In this document: positions 11,256 to 23,313 of the stretch, piece after piece
Position numbering within the stretch: the first letter of the stretch is position 1
Layout of the letters: each line of letters starts with the position of its first letter
Assembly (NCBI RefSeq): GCF_000220395.1
Contig: NW_004086226.1
Coordinates: 1-28,552 of the forward strand
Source: Ichthyophthirius multifiliis
Taxonomy: Eukaryota > Ciliophora > Oligohymenophorea > Hymenostomatida
Direction of reading: 5' to 3'
Length of the DNA stretch: 28,552 bases
Translations under genes and position numbers: made by a program
The notes under the pieces: generated by a model
Databases searched by the model: none
What the model was told of the DNA's origin: nothing
Seen by the model: only the letters and a program-made list of their open reading frames with translations

Positions 11256-13613
11256 ATGGATTATGCTTTAATAGATTGTTTTTAGGAAGCAGTAAAATTT
11301 TTAACAAACCAAAAATCTTTATTAAAAAATATTAATATTTTATAATTTTTTATTAATAAAAAAAGATGATATCTAAAAACGAACAAAATAGAATTATTTT
11401 AATATAAAAAGGCATTAAAAAAATAACAGACTTATTACCATTTTCAAAATAATATTAATAGATTTTATTTTAAAATGATCTATATAAGCATCTAATTATT
11501 AATATTCCGTTATTTGAATCTGTCGTAAAATATATTTTTTTAAGACTAAAAAAAAAATATAATTAAAGATAACTCTTTTAATTGATACATTAATAGAAAA
11601 ATTTAGCAAATAAGAAATTTTTATAGAGCAATTTCTAAATGGTATATTATATGCAAGTTCGATAAAAGACTAAAATTTAATATAATAAGAAAATAAACAT
11701 TAATAAGAGGAATAAAATCCAAATAAAAACACGTTATTTTTTTTTAAAAAATATGTATATATTATATTTATTTTATAAAAATGAAAAGTATTAAAGAAAA
11801 TAATCAAGACTAACATAATAATAATAATCATTAATAACCTAAATCTTATTTAATTTCAAAAATAAATTTACCTGATTTTATTGTTTTAAATTTAAGAAAA
11901 ATAAAAATGTATTCGTTAAAATATATAAAAAAAATAACCCCTATAATAATAGTAAGAAAAACATAATTAAAAAAAATAATTAAAATAATTTTTATTTTTT
12001 AAAGTAAAATTATGCTTAATCATAAGTTTTTGCTTTAAAAATTTGCGAATTTTATAAATACTTTATAGAAAACACAGAAGATATTTTATTAATTAAAAAA
12101 TCATGTATTTACTTATATAAATCAAAACAAAACTGGAGTTTATTATTACAAAATCATTAAATAATTACAGAAATAGATGAAAGTAAAAAAAAAAATTCTA
12201 AAAAATAAAAAATAAAAAATAAAAAAATATAGTATTATTAAAAAAAAGCAAAAAATAAATAGCTTCCTGTGATGATAATATCGACTAATTATATCATAAT
12301 ACAGAAGAAGATGGTATATAACTAGAAGAAGATTAAGAATCTTTATAAACACAAAGTATTGGTAGTAATACACACAGAAATTAAAAGGATGTAATAGATT
12401 TTTTAGAAGATTGGTTATGTTACGATGATATTCCTAAATTTTAAAATTTAAAAAGATAAACAAATGGAAGTATTACTACTGATTTTTTTAAATTGGATAT
12501 TAATTTAGAAATTATTTTGAGTTTTATTTTAAATCCTACTTAATATAATTGTTCAAATGAAGTAATTTATATATATATAAATATATAAGATTATTTACAT
12601 ATGTAATTTTAGTGGATTTAAATTAATAAAGATATTATTTAATCTTCACATTTTTTACCTGAATTTCCTTTTTTTTTTCAAAACAACAAAATATAATAAA
12701 CTAACTCCGAAAATGTAGAAGAAGATATAGAAAATAAACTAGATATTATATATTTAAGATCTTTTAGAACAGCACTTATGTTAATGGACCCAAGAAACTT
12801 TTATACTTTAATCCGATTAAATAATTCCTATTTTGACATTTTTTGTAATATTATTTTATATATAATTATAATTTTATAAAAATAAAGAAATAAAAAAAAT
12901 ATATATATATTATTAAATATTGTTATATAATTATAAATAAAATTTTATAAAAAGTTGAAAATCTATATAAATCAATAAAATAAAATCATTAATTTATGAA
13001 TTTTAATCATGTAACTATGATGATATAATTTATTCTCAAGAAAGACTAAAATATAGGTTTTTATTATCTTATAGAATATAATTTAATGTTCGGTTTTTTA
13101 TAACATCTTCATTTTAGCAATGTTTAAAATTTACTTACAAATTTGATATTATGTTAAGGCAATAGTCCTTTATTAAATAAATAATTTAATTAAAAAATAT
13201 GGTTTTATATAGAAGAAACTTAATTTATATATGAATTATTGTATTTAATGTTATATTAAAAAATAGAAGAATACTCTTTATAAAAATTTGATAAAGAATA
13301 CAAACTTTAGACAATAAATAATTTAACAAGTAAAAAACATTCTAAAATGTTTAATTTGTAAAGTGATATTATATAAATCGATAATATTACATTAAATTTC
13401 AAAAATTTTCATGAAATTACTTATGGTTTAGAATGTGATATTGATTTAATTAAAAAATAAATAAATGAATAATGTGAAAAAAATTTAACTTAAAATTCTA
13501 TTTCTATAAATAAATAGAAAAAACTTTTAAACAAAATAAGTACTTTAAATTAAATTTCATAAAATTATGAAAAATATAATGATTAAGGTTAAAATATTAA
13601 GGTTAAAATATTT

Positions 13614-13653
<40 letters not shown>

Positions 13654-14818
13654 TAATATAAATTATAATAAATATAAAAATAATAATAATATTTATCGGA
13701 CTTCTATAACTCTTTAAAACTTTAATATCAAATAAGATTCAATTTTAAATTTTAAGTGTCCTTACACAGATTAATCATAACCCAAAAATGATCGAAAATA
13801 TAATACAATTTAACCATTTAATTTTTTATAAATTTAAGAATCAAATAATTATTATTTAAATAATTTTTATTAAAAATTACCTAATTTTGTCCCATATAGT
13901 ACTTAGTCTTCTCTTACTAGTTCTAGTAAAAATTTCTTAAAAGTTTCTGATAATGATACTAAATAAATTAATATTTTGTGTAAGTAATAAACTTCTTAAT
14001 TTATTGCTACAAATACTATTTAAAAAAAAAAAATATAAGTTGATAAAAATATGTTTGTAAATTAACTTTCTTAAAAAAATATATAAAATTAAAATTAATA
14101 TACTAGAATCTAATTATGTAATTTTTAAAAATAAATTTTATTAAAACTTTTTAAAACTAAAAAGGTTAAAGTAATGATATTAATTATTAATAAGATAAAA
14201 TATAGTTAATTTATCCAGTTAATATATGCTTTGTAATAAAATATATTAATATTATATATTTATATTTTTAGATGGAATAAACATAATTAGAAAAAATGGC
14301 AATTAATCCTTTGTTTGATATGCAGATATTATAAAAAAATGAAGAATTCGAATTTAATACTGCTATATTAATTTATAGTCTTTTTGAAGATGTTATTTTA
14401 TAATTAGAAAATTCCATAATGTATAAAATGTTAAAGTTAAATTAATTAAATACACCTTAAAAAATTATTAATATTATTTTAGGAGAATAATTAAAAAACA
14501 TGAGTTTAGTTTTTAAAAATTACCTAATTAAAATGAAAATCTAAAGTAAATTTATACATAATAGTGCGTAAATATGTGGGAGATTAATAAATAGAATATT
14601 AAAATCTTTAATGTAAAAAATAAATAAAACAACAAAAATAAAAAATAAAAAAGTGAAATACCAGAAATGAGTTTTATAAAACAGAATATATATAATTTAA
14701 TAGAATAACATTTTAAATTTTTAATAAAATGTATAATATAAAATTTCTCATTAATTAAAGAAAGAGAATAATAGCAAATTAGAATATAAAAATAAATAGT
14801 AAAATAAAAATTATATAT

Positions 14819-14865
<47 letters not shown>

Positions 14866-15458
14866 ATTTATATTTAGATTGAAAACACCTTAGATATAAA
14901 TATTTATGAATTAATTAAAACTTTATTTTTATGTCTAAAATGTGTAGATGATATCGATAAAAAAAAGATACTTTTATAGTATATTTCTATTTCATGTTTA
15001 CATTGCATATAATTAATGTTTTTTGAATATTCTTCGAATTCTTTATATCAAAATTTATTTATTTAGCTTATTAAAGAAATTTTAAAATATGCAAATTAAT
15101 AAATTTTTATTAATATTTTATTTAAACTAAATATTCTTAGTTATTTTAATAATGTAATTTAAACTATAATTAATAATAGTAATTATTATTGTAAATCTTA
15201 AGGAGAAGGAATATATTTAGCTATTAAATTGATTTGCGTTTATATTAATGAGATTTTAATTGTTATTTTTTAAAAATATATTTGAAATAAAATAATAATT
15301 AATTTTTAAATTTTAAAAAGGAAAGATAAGATTTAATTAACATAAAAAATTCATTAAATAATTCTATATTATGGCAAATATTAAAAAGACATTTAAAATG
15401 TAATTTATTATTATTTTTAAAAATTAGATTTATTATTATTATATAAATAAAATAGTGA
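11256..15458 (+). CDS. SAPS-domain protein, PP6 regulatory subunit-like, ~1182 aa
   Basis: SAPS proteins (yeast Sap family, animal PPP6R) bind the Sit4/PP6 phosphatase catalytic subunit. My exons are 11256-11291, 11366-11524, 11545-11732, 11789-11908, 11953-12182, 12233-12844, 12955-14164, 14272-14612, 14654-14798, 14878-15261 and 15321-15458, all GT-AG. The frame closes only if 14 nt at the tandem copy 13587-13614 are removed, as a mini-intron or an artefact. Family resemblance lies in helical pieces in SAPS order: FGFLQHLHFSNVQNLLTNLI near residue 495, and LMFFEYSSNSLYQNLFIQLI near 1056, which recalls the LFF-YPWNNFLH block. GEGIYLAIKLICVYINEIL and NNSILWQILKRHL follow near the end. A poly-Asn and Ser-rich insert sits at about 13620-13960. 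The 20-nt intron 11525-11544 and the first intron are the least certain. The first ATG could instead be 11366. The SAPS call rests on remembered motif patterns. Confidence 0.65.
13587..13614 (+). repeat. 14-nt tandem duplication in the SAPS gene
   Basis: GGTTAAAATATTAA (13587-13600) is followed by GGTTAAAATATTTG (13601-13614). Removing one copy joins the upstream frame to the downstream Asn-rich frame. The extra 14 nt also start with GT and end with AG when offset by one base. Confidence 0.85.
14799..14877 (+). repeat. AT dinucleotide tract within a SAPS-gene intron
   Basis: The 79-nt intron is nearly all AT/TA dinucleotides (about 14812-14861), ending TTTAG. It is the clearest example here of simple-sequence DNA confined to an intron. 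Confidence 0.7.
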
Positions 15459-16030
15459 TGTTATGTATTTTTAAATTGAAAGTTAATTAAATATATAAAA
15501 TAATTAAATACATAAAAATAGTATTTAAGTTTAAACCTTAATTTAATAAAAAATGAAAACCAAGGGTAATGAAATCAGTATTAAAAACGAATATAATACT
15601 AATAAATAATCTATAAAAATTAATTAATCTAATATAGAAAAAAATAAAATAATAGTTAAAAAAATAAAAAAAGAATAATCTTTAATAAAATAATTAAAAA
15701 TAAAATAAGAATAAATATATTAAAAATGAAAATAAATAATATAAATAAAAAATTTAATAATTTTTTTTTTATAAATTTAATAATAAAATTATTTATTTTT
15801 ATATATCATATACATTTTATATTATTTATTTTTATATATAATATTCTTATCATAAATACCAATATTATAATTTAATATTTGTTTTACACATATATATATA
15901 TATTAATTTTTTTTTTCTCTTTTTTTCTTTTCTTTTCTTATAAATTATTAACACTTATATAAAAATAAATATCTTATATATCAAAAAAAATTTATTAATA
16001 TTTTGAAAATTTTAATCAATATTAAAAAAA
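15459..16030. other. Intergenic DNA between SAPS and DHHC genes
   Basis: AT-rich. Apart from the small ORF at 15553-15729, listed separately, I see only homopolymer runs, including a T/C-rich stretch at about 15905-15940 upstream of the DHHC start. Confidence 0.4.
15553..15729 (+). CDS. Possible small Lys/Gln-rich ORF, 58 aa
   Basis: In code 6, the ATG at 15553 opens a 58-codon frame ending in TGA at 15727. It begins MKTKGNEISIKNEYNTNKQ and continues Lys/Ile/Gln-rich with a helical tail. The first 20 codons have more G and C than the surroundings, which is the main sign of coding. It could be a small basic protein, a last exon of the SAPS gene just upstream, or chance. No family is recognised. 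Confidence 0.3.
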
Positions 16031-16831
16031 ATGTTTTTTACAATTTTTATAAAATAAAATATAAAACAGACTTTATTTAAATTTTTTGGAATAATTTTTA
16101 TAATATTTTAGATATATATATATTTATATTCATTAAATCTTTTATTGTTTACAAAGATTCCATTAATAACACAAAATATCATATTTGATAATATACTAAC
16201 ATTTATTTCAATAATATTATATATTCTTTGCTTAAGATCTTTTTATTTTATAACTGTAACAAATAGTTATACAAAACCTAGAAAACCTTCTAAAACTACA
16301 AAGTAATGTTAAAAATGTGAAATTTTAAAAGAAAAAGATGATCATCACTGTTCCATATGTAATAAATGTATATATAGGTTAGATCATCATTGTTTATTTT
16401 TAGGATAGTGTATAGGAGACTATAACTATAAATATTTTTTTTCATATATATTTTACACTTGGATAATATGTTTATTTAATATTTTGATTTATTTTGAAGA
16501 TTTAAAATATTTATATGGATATTAATTTGATTTAATTTCTATTGGAGTTACTTAATTTATAGTTTTGGTTTTTATTTGTTTATCATTCGGAGGATTTACT
16601 TTTATTTTATTTATTTCACATCTTTTATATATAACTAATGAAGTTACTTATTTAGAAAAATATAGAAATATTAAAAAAAATAAAACTGGGAAATTTGAAT
16701 GCTTGCTTATTTTGGTTAAAGGTTAATTCTAATAAAAAATATAAAAAAAATTTTTTCATAGATGGAAAGTTATTTTTGGTAATGAAAATATTTCGAATTT
16801 ATTTTATCCAGAAGATTTTATTTAAAATTGA
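16031..16831 (+). CDS. DHHC-type palmitoyltransferase, 266 aa
   Basis: DHHC enzymes are integral membrane proteins that attach palmitate to cysteines of other proteins. The gene is one uninterrupted exon. Predicted membrane segments lie at about residues 15-40, 52-77, 137-156 and 168-200, the usual four-pass plan with the cysteine-rich domain between segments 2 and 3. That domain (about 93-135) shows CQKC, HHCSIC-NKC and then the catalytic DHHC at 118-121, followed by C127-I-G and Y-N-Y-K-Y-F. After the last segment ITNEVTYLEKY resembles the TTxE motif. Oddities: the residues after DHHC are Leu-Phe where most family members have Pro-Trp, and the protein is short. It is convergent with the CNBD gene downstream. 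The family call is firm; the substrate is unknown. Confidence 0.93.
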
Positions 16832-17104
16832 TATTTTACTTTTATAAAAAAAAAAATGATTTTAATCATAATAAATTTTTATAATATTTAGTTTCAAAAA
16901 ATGAATATTTTTATACAAAATAAATATATATAATATTTTTAAAAATTTAATCTAATTTTATATGAAAAAAAAAAAAAGACATTATATAAATCCTTATATT
17001 TAAGTAAAAAAATTATTTTTATTTACAAAATATTAATAATTTATTAAATAGTTTAAACTTTAAAATATTTTTATTATATATTTTATTTTTAAGTTAAAAA
17101 AAAA
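16832..17104. other. Convergent 3' spacer
   Basis: This gap separates the ends of the plus-strand DHHC gene and the minus-strand CNBD gene, so it holds two 3' ends and no promoter is expected. It is AT-rich with A and T runs and no distinct element. Confidence 0.5.
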
Positions 17105-19636
17105 TCAAATTTAAAGACTTATTTTATTATTATTTTAATAATATAATTTATAGAAAGATTTTTAAGTAATTAAAAGACTTTATTATTGAAAGCTTTTTTC
17201 TTAAGAATCTTATTTATTTTTGAGAATATATCTACTAGCTCTACTATAAGGGCGGTTATAAGTTGGCTTTTATTATTTTTATATAATTCTTTTATTATTC
17301 ATATGTATATTATTTTTATTTTAATTAAATAAATTTTAAGAATATTTAAGAAAACTATTATTAATTGTAATTTTATCTTTTTACAATGTTGAATTTGATA
17401 ATACATTTTAATTTTTATTATTATATTAATTATATTATTTAATAAAATTAATTAATTTTTATTTTTTATTTTTACATTAGTTTGATTTAATCCTTTATTT
17501 TGATTATGAATTAAATTAATTTATACTTTCTCGTTTATCTTTTAATATTTTTAAATTATTAGGACTTAGTTATTCTATTAAAGTAAATTAACTACTTTTT
17601 TTTCAGTCTAAGTATTTTAATTTACCTATTTTAAAATTTCTAAATTGTTTTGAATTTTTTCTTTTAAACTTTTAAGACTAAATATTTTTTTAGAATTTTT
17701 ATTTTCTTAAATATAATTGTTTTAATAATAATTTGCTTTATTTTTTTAAGGTTTATAATATTATAATATTTTAAGAGATTAATTTGTATTATTTTATTCA
17801 TTATTATTTAAAATTTGATAATTTTTTTAGTTTTTGCTAGTTTACTTTGTAAAATATTAACAATTTTTTTAAATAGAAAAATTATTGGAACTATTAAAAA
17901 GATTACTTTTTTAAAAATTAATATTCGAGGAAGATTATGTACTTTAAACACTTTTAATAAATATATTTCTTTTATTAGAAGAATTTTCATTTAATGAAAT
18001 ATTCAATTTTTTTAATAAATATTATTATTAATACAAAATAATTATTTATTTTTTTTATTATTATTTTTTTTTTCATTTTATTATTTATATTTTTCATCGA
18101 TTTTTTTCTTATTTTTTTTTCTATTTTTTTAAACCAATTCTTTTTCCTATTCTAATAAATTATCTAAAATAGAAGACGATTTTAAAGCTTCTTCTATTTA
18201 ATTAAATGATACTATATCATTATTTTTTTATTGATTTATTTCCTTACAAAACATTCTCTAATGTTAATTAATTTTTTATTAAAATACATTATTTAGTATT
18301 TTTCCTTCACTGAATTTTATTTGATAGTAAAATTCTTCGTGTAAAATATAAACTTCTACTTTACTAGATGCTGCTATAGCTTTATTTTATCTTTTTTCTA
18401 AATTTAAAGCAATTTCTTCGAGGCCAAAAACTTCGGAACTTCCTAAGATACATAAAGTTTATTATTTTTTTAATATTTTTTTTTCATTTTTAATGAATTT
18501 ATTCAATAAATTTTCATCATCATTTTAATTATTATTATTTTTTTAATTTTATTCTTAAATAATTTGGACTTCCCCTTATTTAATAATAAAAATATTGAAA
18601 GGCTTTTTTAATTCAAAATCGTAAATAACCATATCTTTAAAATAACTTTTTTCATAAAAATTATAAGCCAATTTAAGTATCTTATTAGAAGGTATTTCAA
18701 CAAAAATTCTCTATAAAGCTTTCATTTTTTATTAAATTTAATTTTTTTATTCATATAAAGCTTTAAACATGCTCTTATAACTTACATATAAACATAAACA
18801 ACCATTATTATTACTTACTTAATATTTAAAATTTTCAAATTATTTATTAATTAAATCTACTAAATCTAACGCATAATATATTTTTTGTTTTTAAAACATA
18901 TTATTATTATTTATATTTTGATTCTAGTTCAATTATTAATATTTATATTCTTAAAAAAAATTTATTATTGAAAAGCTTTGTCTATCTGTTTATTAATTTT
19001 TATATTAGTTATTAGTTTCTAGATTATTAAAATTTAAATCTATAGTTAAAATATTGATATTTTAATCAAATGAAACTTCTAGACTATAAACTTCGCTATG
19101 TTCTTCATTAATTTTAACATCATCATTATTATTTTCTATTATTTATTTTTAATTTTATTATTTTTCATTATTATTATTATTATTATTATTATTTTTATTA
19201 TGAGATTTGAATCTATTTATTCCTATAATTTTATTTACTATGTTTTTTTTTATTATACATTTAATAAATTATTTGAATTTTAATTTTAGATTTAATATTC
19301 TTCCAATTATCCTGTTAATATAATATATATTCCATCATAGTAATTTTTTGTTATAACTTGATTTTATTTAATATTTATTAATTTAAAATATTTCGATAAA
19401 ATTCTATAATAATCAAAATGTTAATACTAATTGTTTTTATCTAAAAAATCTTCAAATTTCTATTTGTATTAATTTAAAAAACGCTTTAACTTATCCTATT
19501 AAATAAATGATATTTATTCTACAAATTATTTGTTTTGGGAACTATTAAATATGACGTTTTATTTTAATATTTATATTATATCGTTTATATTTTTCTAGTC
19601 TATTATGTTTTAATTAGAGTTTATAATTTTTTACAT
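17105..19636 (-). CDS. Protein with two cyclic-nucleotide-binding-like domains (exon ends approximate)
   Basis: The start is ATG at 19636 (MQKIINSNQNIID), the first after an in-frame TGA; the stop is TGA at 17107-17105. A first CNBD-like half-domain reads ITKNYDGIYIILTGQLEEY at about 19345-19275. The second, about 18720-18330, has the family pattern in order: FNIFIIKQGEVQII, an N/K/E-rich insert, then GSSEVFGLEEIAL and RQNKAIAASSKVEVYIL. In CNBDs these form the beta-roll and phosphate-binding cassette. The second cassette has Gly-Leu-Glu-Glu-Ile-Ala-Leu where binders usually have FGE-x-AL and an Arg, so ligand binding is doubtful. The C-terminal third is Asn/Gln/Ser-rich coiled coil ending in a basic tail. 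Junctions: a likely 26-nt intron at 19213-19238, an unresolved frame change near 18010-18090 in A10/A8 runs, and a probable intron near 17380-17485. There are no membrane segments, so it is not a channel. Confidence 0.75.
19167..19190 (+). repeat. (ATT)8 repeat coding poly-Asn in the CNBD gene
   Basis: Eight ATT units read AAT on the coding strand and give an Asn run between the first CNBD-like unit and the rest of the protein. The run lies just after a probable 26-nt intron. Confidence 0.7.
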
Positions 19637-21130
19637 TTATATTTTATACGAGTGTATTATTTTATGTGTACTCAATTTTTTTTTTTATTTTTTTGATACC
19701 TTTAATTTTTTTTATTATTTTGACTTTTTTATTTTATTTTAATAAATATTTTAACAAAAATTGATAAATAGAATTATTTTATAAGTATTTTATAGTTCCT
19801 CATTATTTTATTTATATGTTTATTAAAAATAAAAATATTATTTATATATATAATAATAATAAAAAAAAACTATTATAAATAATATTTTATATTCTATTAA
19901 AAATTTTCTATAAAAATTTATTTAATAAAAAAAATTATTAAAATAAAAAAGATATTTAAATTAATCCGAAATTAAATAAAAAAATAAAATATTAAAAATA
20001 AACTAAATAAATATTATAACAAATAATAACTTATTATATCTTTTATTATATTATTTAAATAAATATTAATTTAAAATAAATTAATAGATACTTATATATC
20101 TAATAATGCTTATATCTAATTATATCTAATACAAATGCTAACATATAAACTTCAAAATATCTATTTTTAGAATATCTATAAATATGTGAATACTTAATAA
20201 TAAGAAATCCTTAATTATAATTTGGAATTAATTTAAAATAAAGTCTAATATTAGTTAGTAAATTTAACAAAATTAAAAAAAAATATGTATATTTTTTAAA
20301 TTTAAAAAAATTAAAATAATAACATAATAAAATGATATTTAAATGAATTATACTTCCTGGAGTTACAAAGTAAACTCAATTTTAAATAAATAATTTAAAA
20401 TTTTTTGTCATTTAATAAAATAGCAATCATGAGAATTAATAACAAGAAATATTAGAGTTATTATAAACAATTAAATAAAAAAAATTATTATATTAATAAA
20501 AGATTAATTTTTTTCAATAATTGAGATTTATTATAATAATTAAAATAATATCTAATAAAGAAAGAAAAAAAAAATAATGAAACTCTATAATTTTAAACAA
20601 ATAATTTTATATTTAATAAAGAAAAATAAACTAGGATCATTTTTTTTTCTTATAAATAAAAAATATTTTTTTAAAAAAATGTTTTATATTCTAAAGTATT
20701 AAAGGAATAAAAATATACAGATAACATTATTTTTTCCAATAAATTTATTTAAAATTAAAAATAATAATAAAAAAAATTATTATATTTTCATATAAAAAGA
20801 CTATCTTTTTATTAAAACAATCTAATATTCATAATTATAATTTATAAATATATAGATTATAATTGCAATTAATTATTTATTATAAAAAAATCAATAAATC
20901 ATTATATTCTGAATAATTAAATTTATATATAAATGTTTTTAATAATTTAATAATTAATATTAAATAAAACATATTTTTTTTAAGTTTTTTTATTTATTAA
21001 ATTCAAAATTATAAATTAAAAAAATATATATATTATAAAAACTTCAAATATACATTATTTTTTTAAAAAAATAATCTATTTTTTATTTTTAAAAATAGGA
21101 AAGGACTAAAAAATATTTAATAATAATAAC
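19637..21130. other. Divergent intergenic spacer, 1.5 kb
   Basis: This region separates the minus-strand CNBD gene from the plus-strand SPICE1-like gene and should hold both promoters. It is dominated by A/T runs. A slightly GC-richer patch at about 20344-20470 contains a 29-codon code-6 ORF starting MNYTSWSYKVNS. It is too short and isolated to call. I see no other structure. Confidence 0.45.
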
Positions 21131-21888
21131 ATGTATAAAAATTATAAAAATACTCAGACATTAAAAAAGAAGAACTTATCTTTATAAAAATCAAAAAAAA
21201 AAACCACTCCCAATTAATCATAAACTGAATAAAATTAATAAAAGAAAAAACCTGAATGGAATTCAATTTTAACAAATTAAAATTAATATAAATTATCAGC
21301 GGCTGAACTTGTAAAAATAAAATTAATAATAAATATATTTAAAATAAAAACAGGTATAAAAAAAAGTTAGTTTAGTAAGTAAACATAAACAAGAAGCAAA
21401 AGAAGAATGGTAATAAAGATAAGAAAAATTACAGAAAGGAATAATAGATGAAGAGACAATAAAAATATATAAAACAGCTAAAACAAGCAAAAATTTAAAT
21501 GTAAATGAAGATGAAATATAACGAAAAAATTTAAGTCAAATGATAAATTATATTCCAAAATAAACAAAATTATTAATAAATGAAGTTGATTCTAATATAA
21601 AAAATACGCGAAAATTTATTAAAAAAATGGAAAAATTCGAAAAAACTTAAGACCCGAATTAAATATTAAGGGCTATAGATAAATTAGAAAATATTAAAAG
21701 TAATAATTTTTTGGTTGATTATAATGATAAAAGTAAAACCTCAATCTCTCCTGTGAAAATTTATTAATAATAGGTTTAATAAGAAAAAAACTTTTAATAT
21801 TTTAATTCTTTAGAAAATATTGAATAAACAATAAAATTTATGGAAGAAAAAATTTTAAACGAAAAAAAAAAAAATATTATATAAAGTT

Positions 21889-21942
<54 letters not shown>

Positions 21943-22814
21943 CATAATAATTTTAGGATGAAAATAATAATTTGACATATAAAAATATTGATAATGATGC
22001 TATTTCTTTTAATTTAACAGATAATTACGATGATATTGAAATCGGAGAATAAGAATAAAAAAATAAATAAGAACTCATAAATTAAATAAATATTTAACCC
22101 ATAAATTGTGACTTATTTTTTGAAAATTAATAAGAAAAATATGACTAAAAAGAATAAGAATAAAAATAAGTATAAGATGAAGAAGAAAAATAATATAAAT
22201 CTTATTTTTAAAACTAATATGAGATAAAGTTGAAAAACGATAAAAAATAGGCTTAAATTGATAAACAATAAGAAGAAGAAAAACATTAATAAGAATAGGA
22301 ATAAGAATAAGTATAAGAATAAGAATAAGAATAAGAATAAGAATAAGAATAAGAATAAGAATAAGAATAAGAATAAGAATAAGAATAAGAATAAGAATAA
22401 GAATAAGAATAAGAATAAAATGAAGAAGAAGAAGAAGATTTATTTGTATATAAAAACATTGAATATATAAAATAAATGATACAAGCTACAAAAAAAGACT
22501 TAGAAAAAATAGATAATCAAAAATAAAATTTAAATATGGAACTTTTATAATAAATACCAATATAAGTTCCTTAATTGTCTAATTATTAATAAATATATAG
22601 CAACTAATAAATATAGCCTTAAATTTTGTGTAAAAAAGCATAAGATAATATATCAATAAAAAGCAAAAATGGGTCAAAAAATAATTAAGAAAATGAAGAC
22701 CTTTTTTATGAAATTGAGTCTAATAATTAAAGTGCTTTTACTAGTATTGTTTTTCTTCATGGAAATAATTAAATAAATAATAATAATAATAATATTAATA
22801 ATAATAATAATTAT

Positions 22815-22847
<33 letters not shown>

Positions 22848-23102
22848 ATTAATAATAATAATAATTATATTAATAATACTAATAATCTGCTTTTAAATAA
22901 TAATTATTTTACTAGTAATACTTTTATTAATAATGAAAATAATTCAAATCTTTCTAATAATCTTTTATATTAATAATAATATGAATTTGAATAACCTCGA
23001 TAACTAAATATTATTAAATAAGAACTTCTTAAAAAATCCGTTTAAAGTCATTAAAATTACAATCCTAATAATACACTTAATATAAGACACCATTTAAAAT
23101 GA
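21131..23102 (+). CDS. Gln/Asn/Glu-rich protein, 642 aa, weakly SPICE1-like N-terminus
   Basis: Exons are 21131-21310 and 21354-23102 with a 43-nt GT-AG intron; 1929 nt close to TGA. The N-terminus is basic (MYKNYKNTQTLKKKNLSLQK). Residues about 41-85 read PEW-(x)n-YKLSAAELVQKKVSLVSK and EAKEEWQQRQEKLQKGIID. The Glu-Trp, Leu-Ser/Thr-x-Glu-Leu, Ser-Lys and second Glu-Trp spacing recalls the N-terminus of the centriole protein SPICE1. That is a remembered pattern, and the rest of the protein cannot confirm it. Low-complexity tracts follow: about 20 Gln (21891-21950), 17 Glu-Gln units (22317-22418) and long Asn runs (22760-22920). Predicted helical segments separate them. No membrane segment or enzyme motif is present. 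A microtubule or basal-body role is inference. Confidence 0.7.
21891..21950 (+). repeat. (TAA)n tract coding polyglutamine
   Basis: About 20 consecutive TAA codons are read as Gln in this code. The flanking frame (S-Y before, S-Q-Q-F-Q-D-E after) is open and continuous. Confidence 0.85.
22317..22418 (+). repeat. (GAATAA)17 tract coding Glu-Gln repeats
   Basis: Seventeen perfect GAATAA units give an alternating Glu-Gln stretch in a longer acidic/Gln region. Read in another frame, the same DNA gives Asn-Lys, which is a shadow. The near-perfect array suggests recent expansion. Confidence 0.9.
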
Positions 23103-23313
23103 TTTTTTAAACAAAAATTAAATAAAATCAACTTATTTTTTTTAATTATATTATAATATTTGTTCTTTTTATACTAATTTTTTTTAAAAAAAAATAACAA
23201 AATTAATAAAACAAATATTTATTATTATAATTTTATTTATTTTATCATTTAAGTATTATCTTATTAAATTTTATTTATTATAAAAAATATTCAAAATTAT
23301 ATATAAAAAAAAT
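23103..23313. other. Short spacer upstream of the isomerase gene
   Basis: 211 bp of AT-rich DNA between two head-to-tail plus-strand genes. The isomerase ATG at 23314 follows an A-rich leader (AAAAATATG). No further motif is visible. Confidence 0.5.

Noticed and set aside
20344-20433. 29-codon code-6 ORF in the divergent spacer (MNYTSWSYKVNS...)
   Set aside because: It is too short and has no supported continuation by splicing. The patch is slightly GC-richer, so it is noted but not annotated.
22258-22470. Plus-strand Asn-Lys repeat ORF
   Set aside because: It is the (GAATAA)n array in the wrong frame; the real frame reads Glu-Gln and is continuous with flanking protein.
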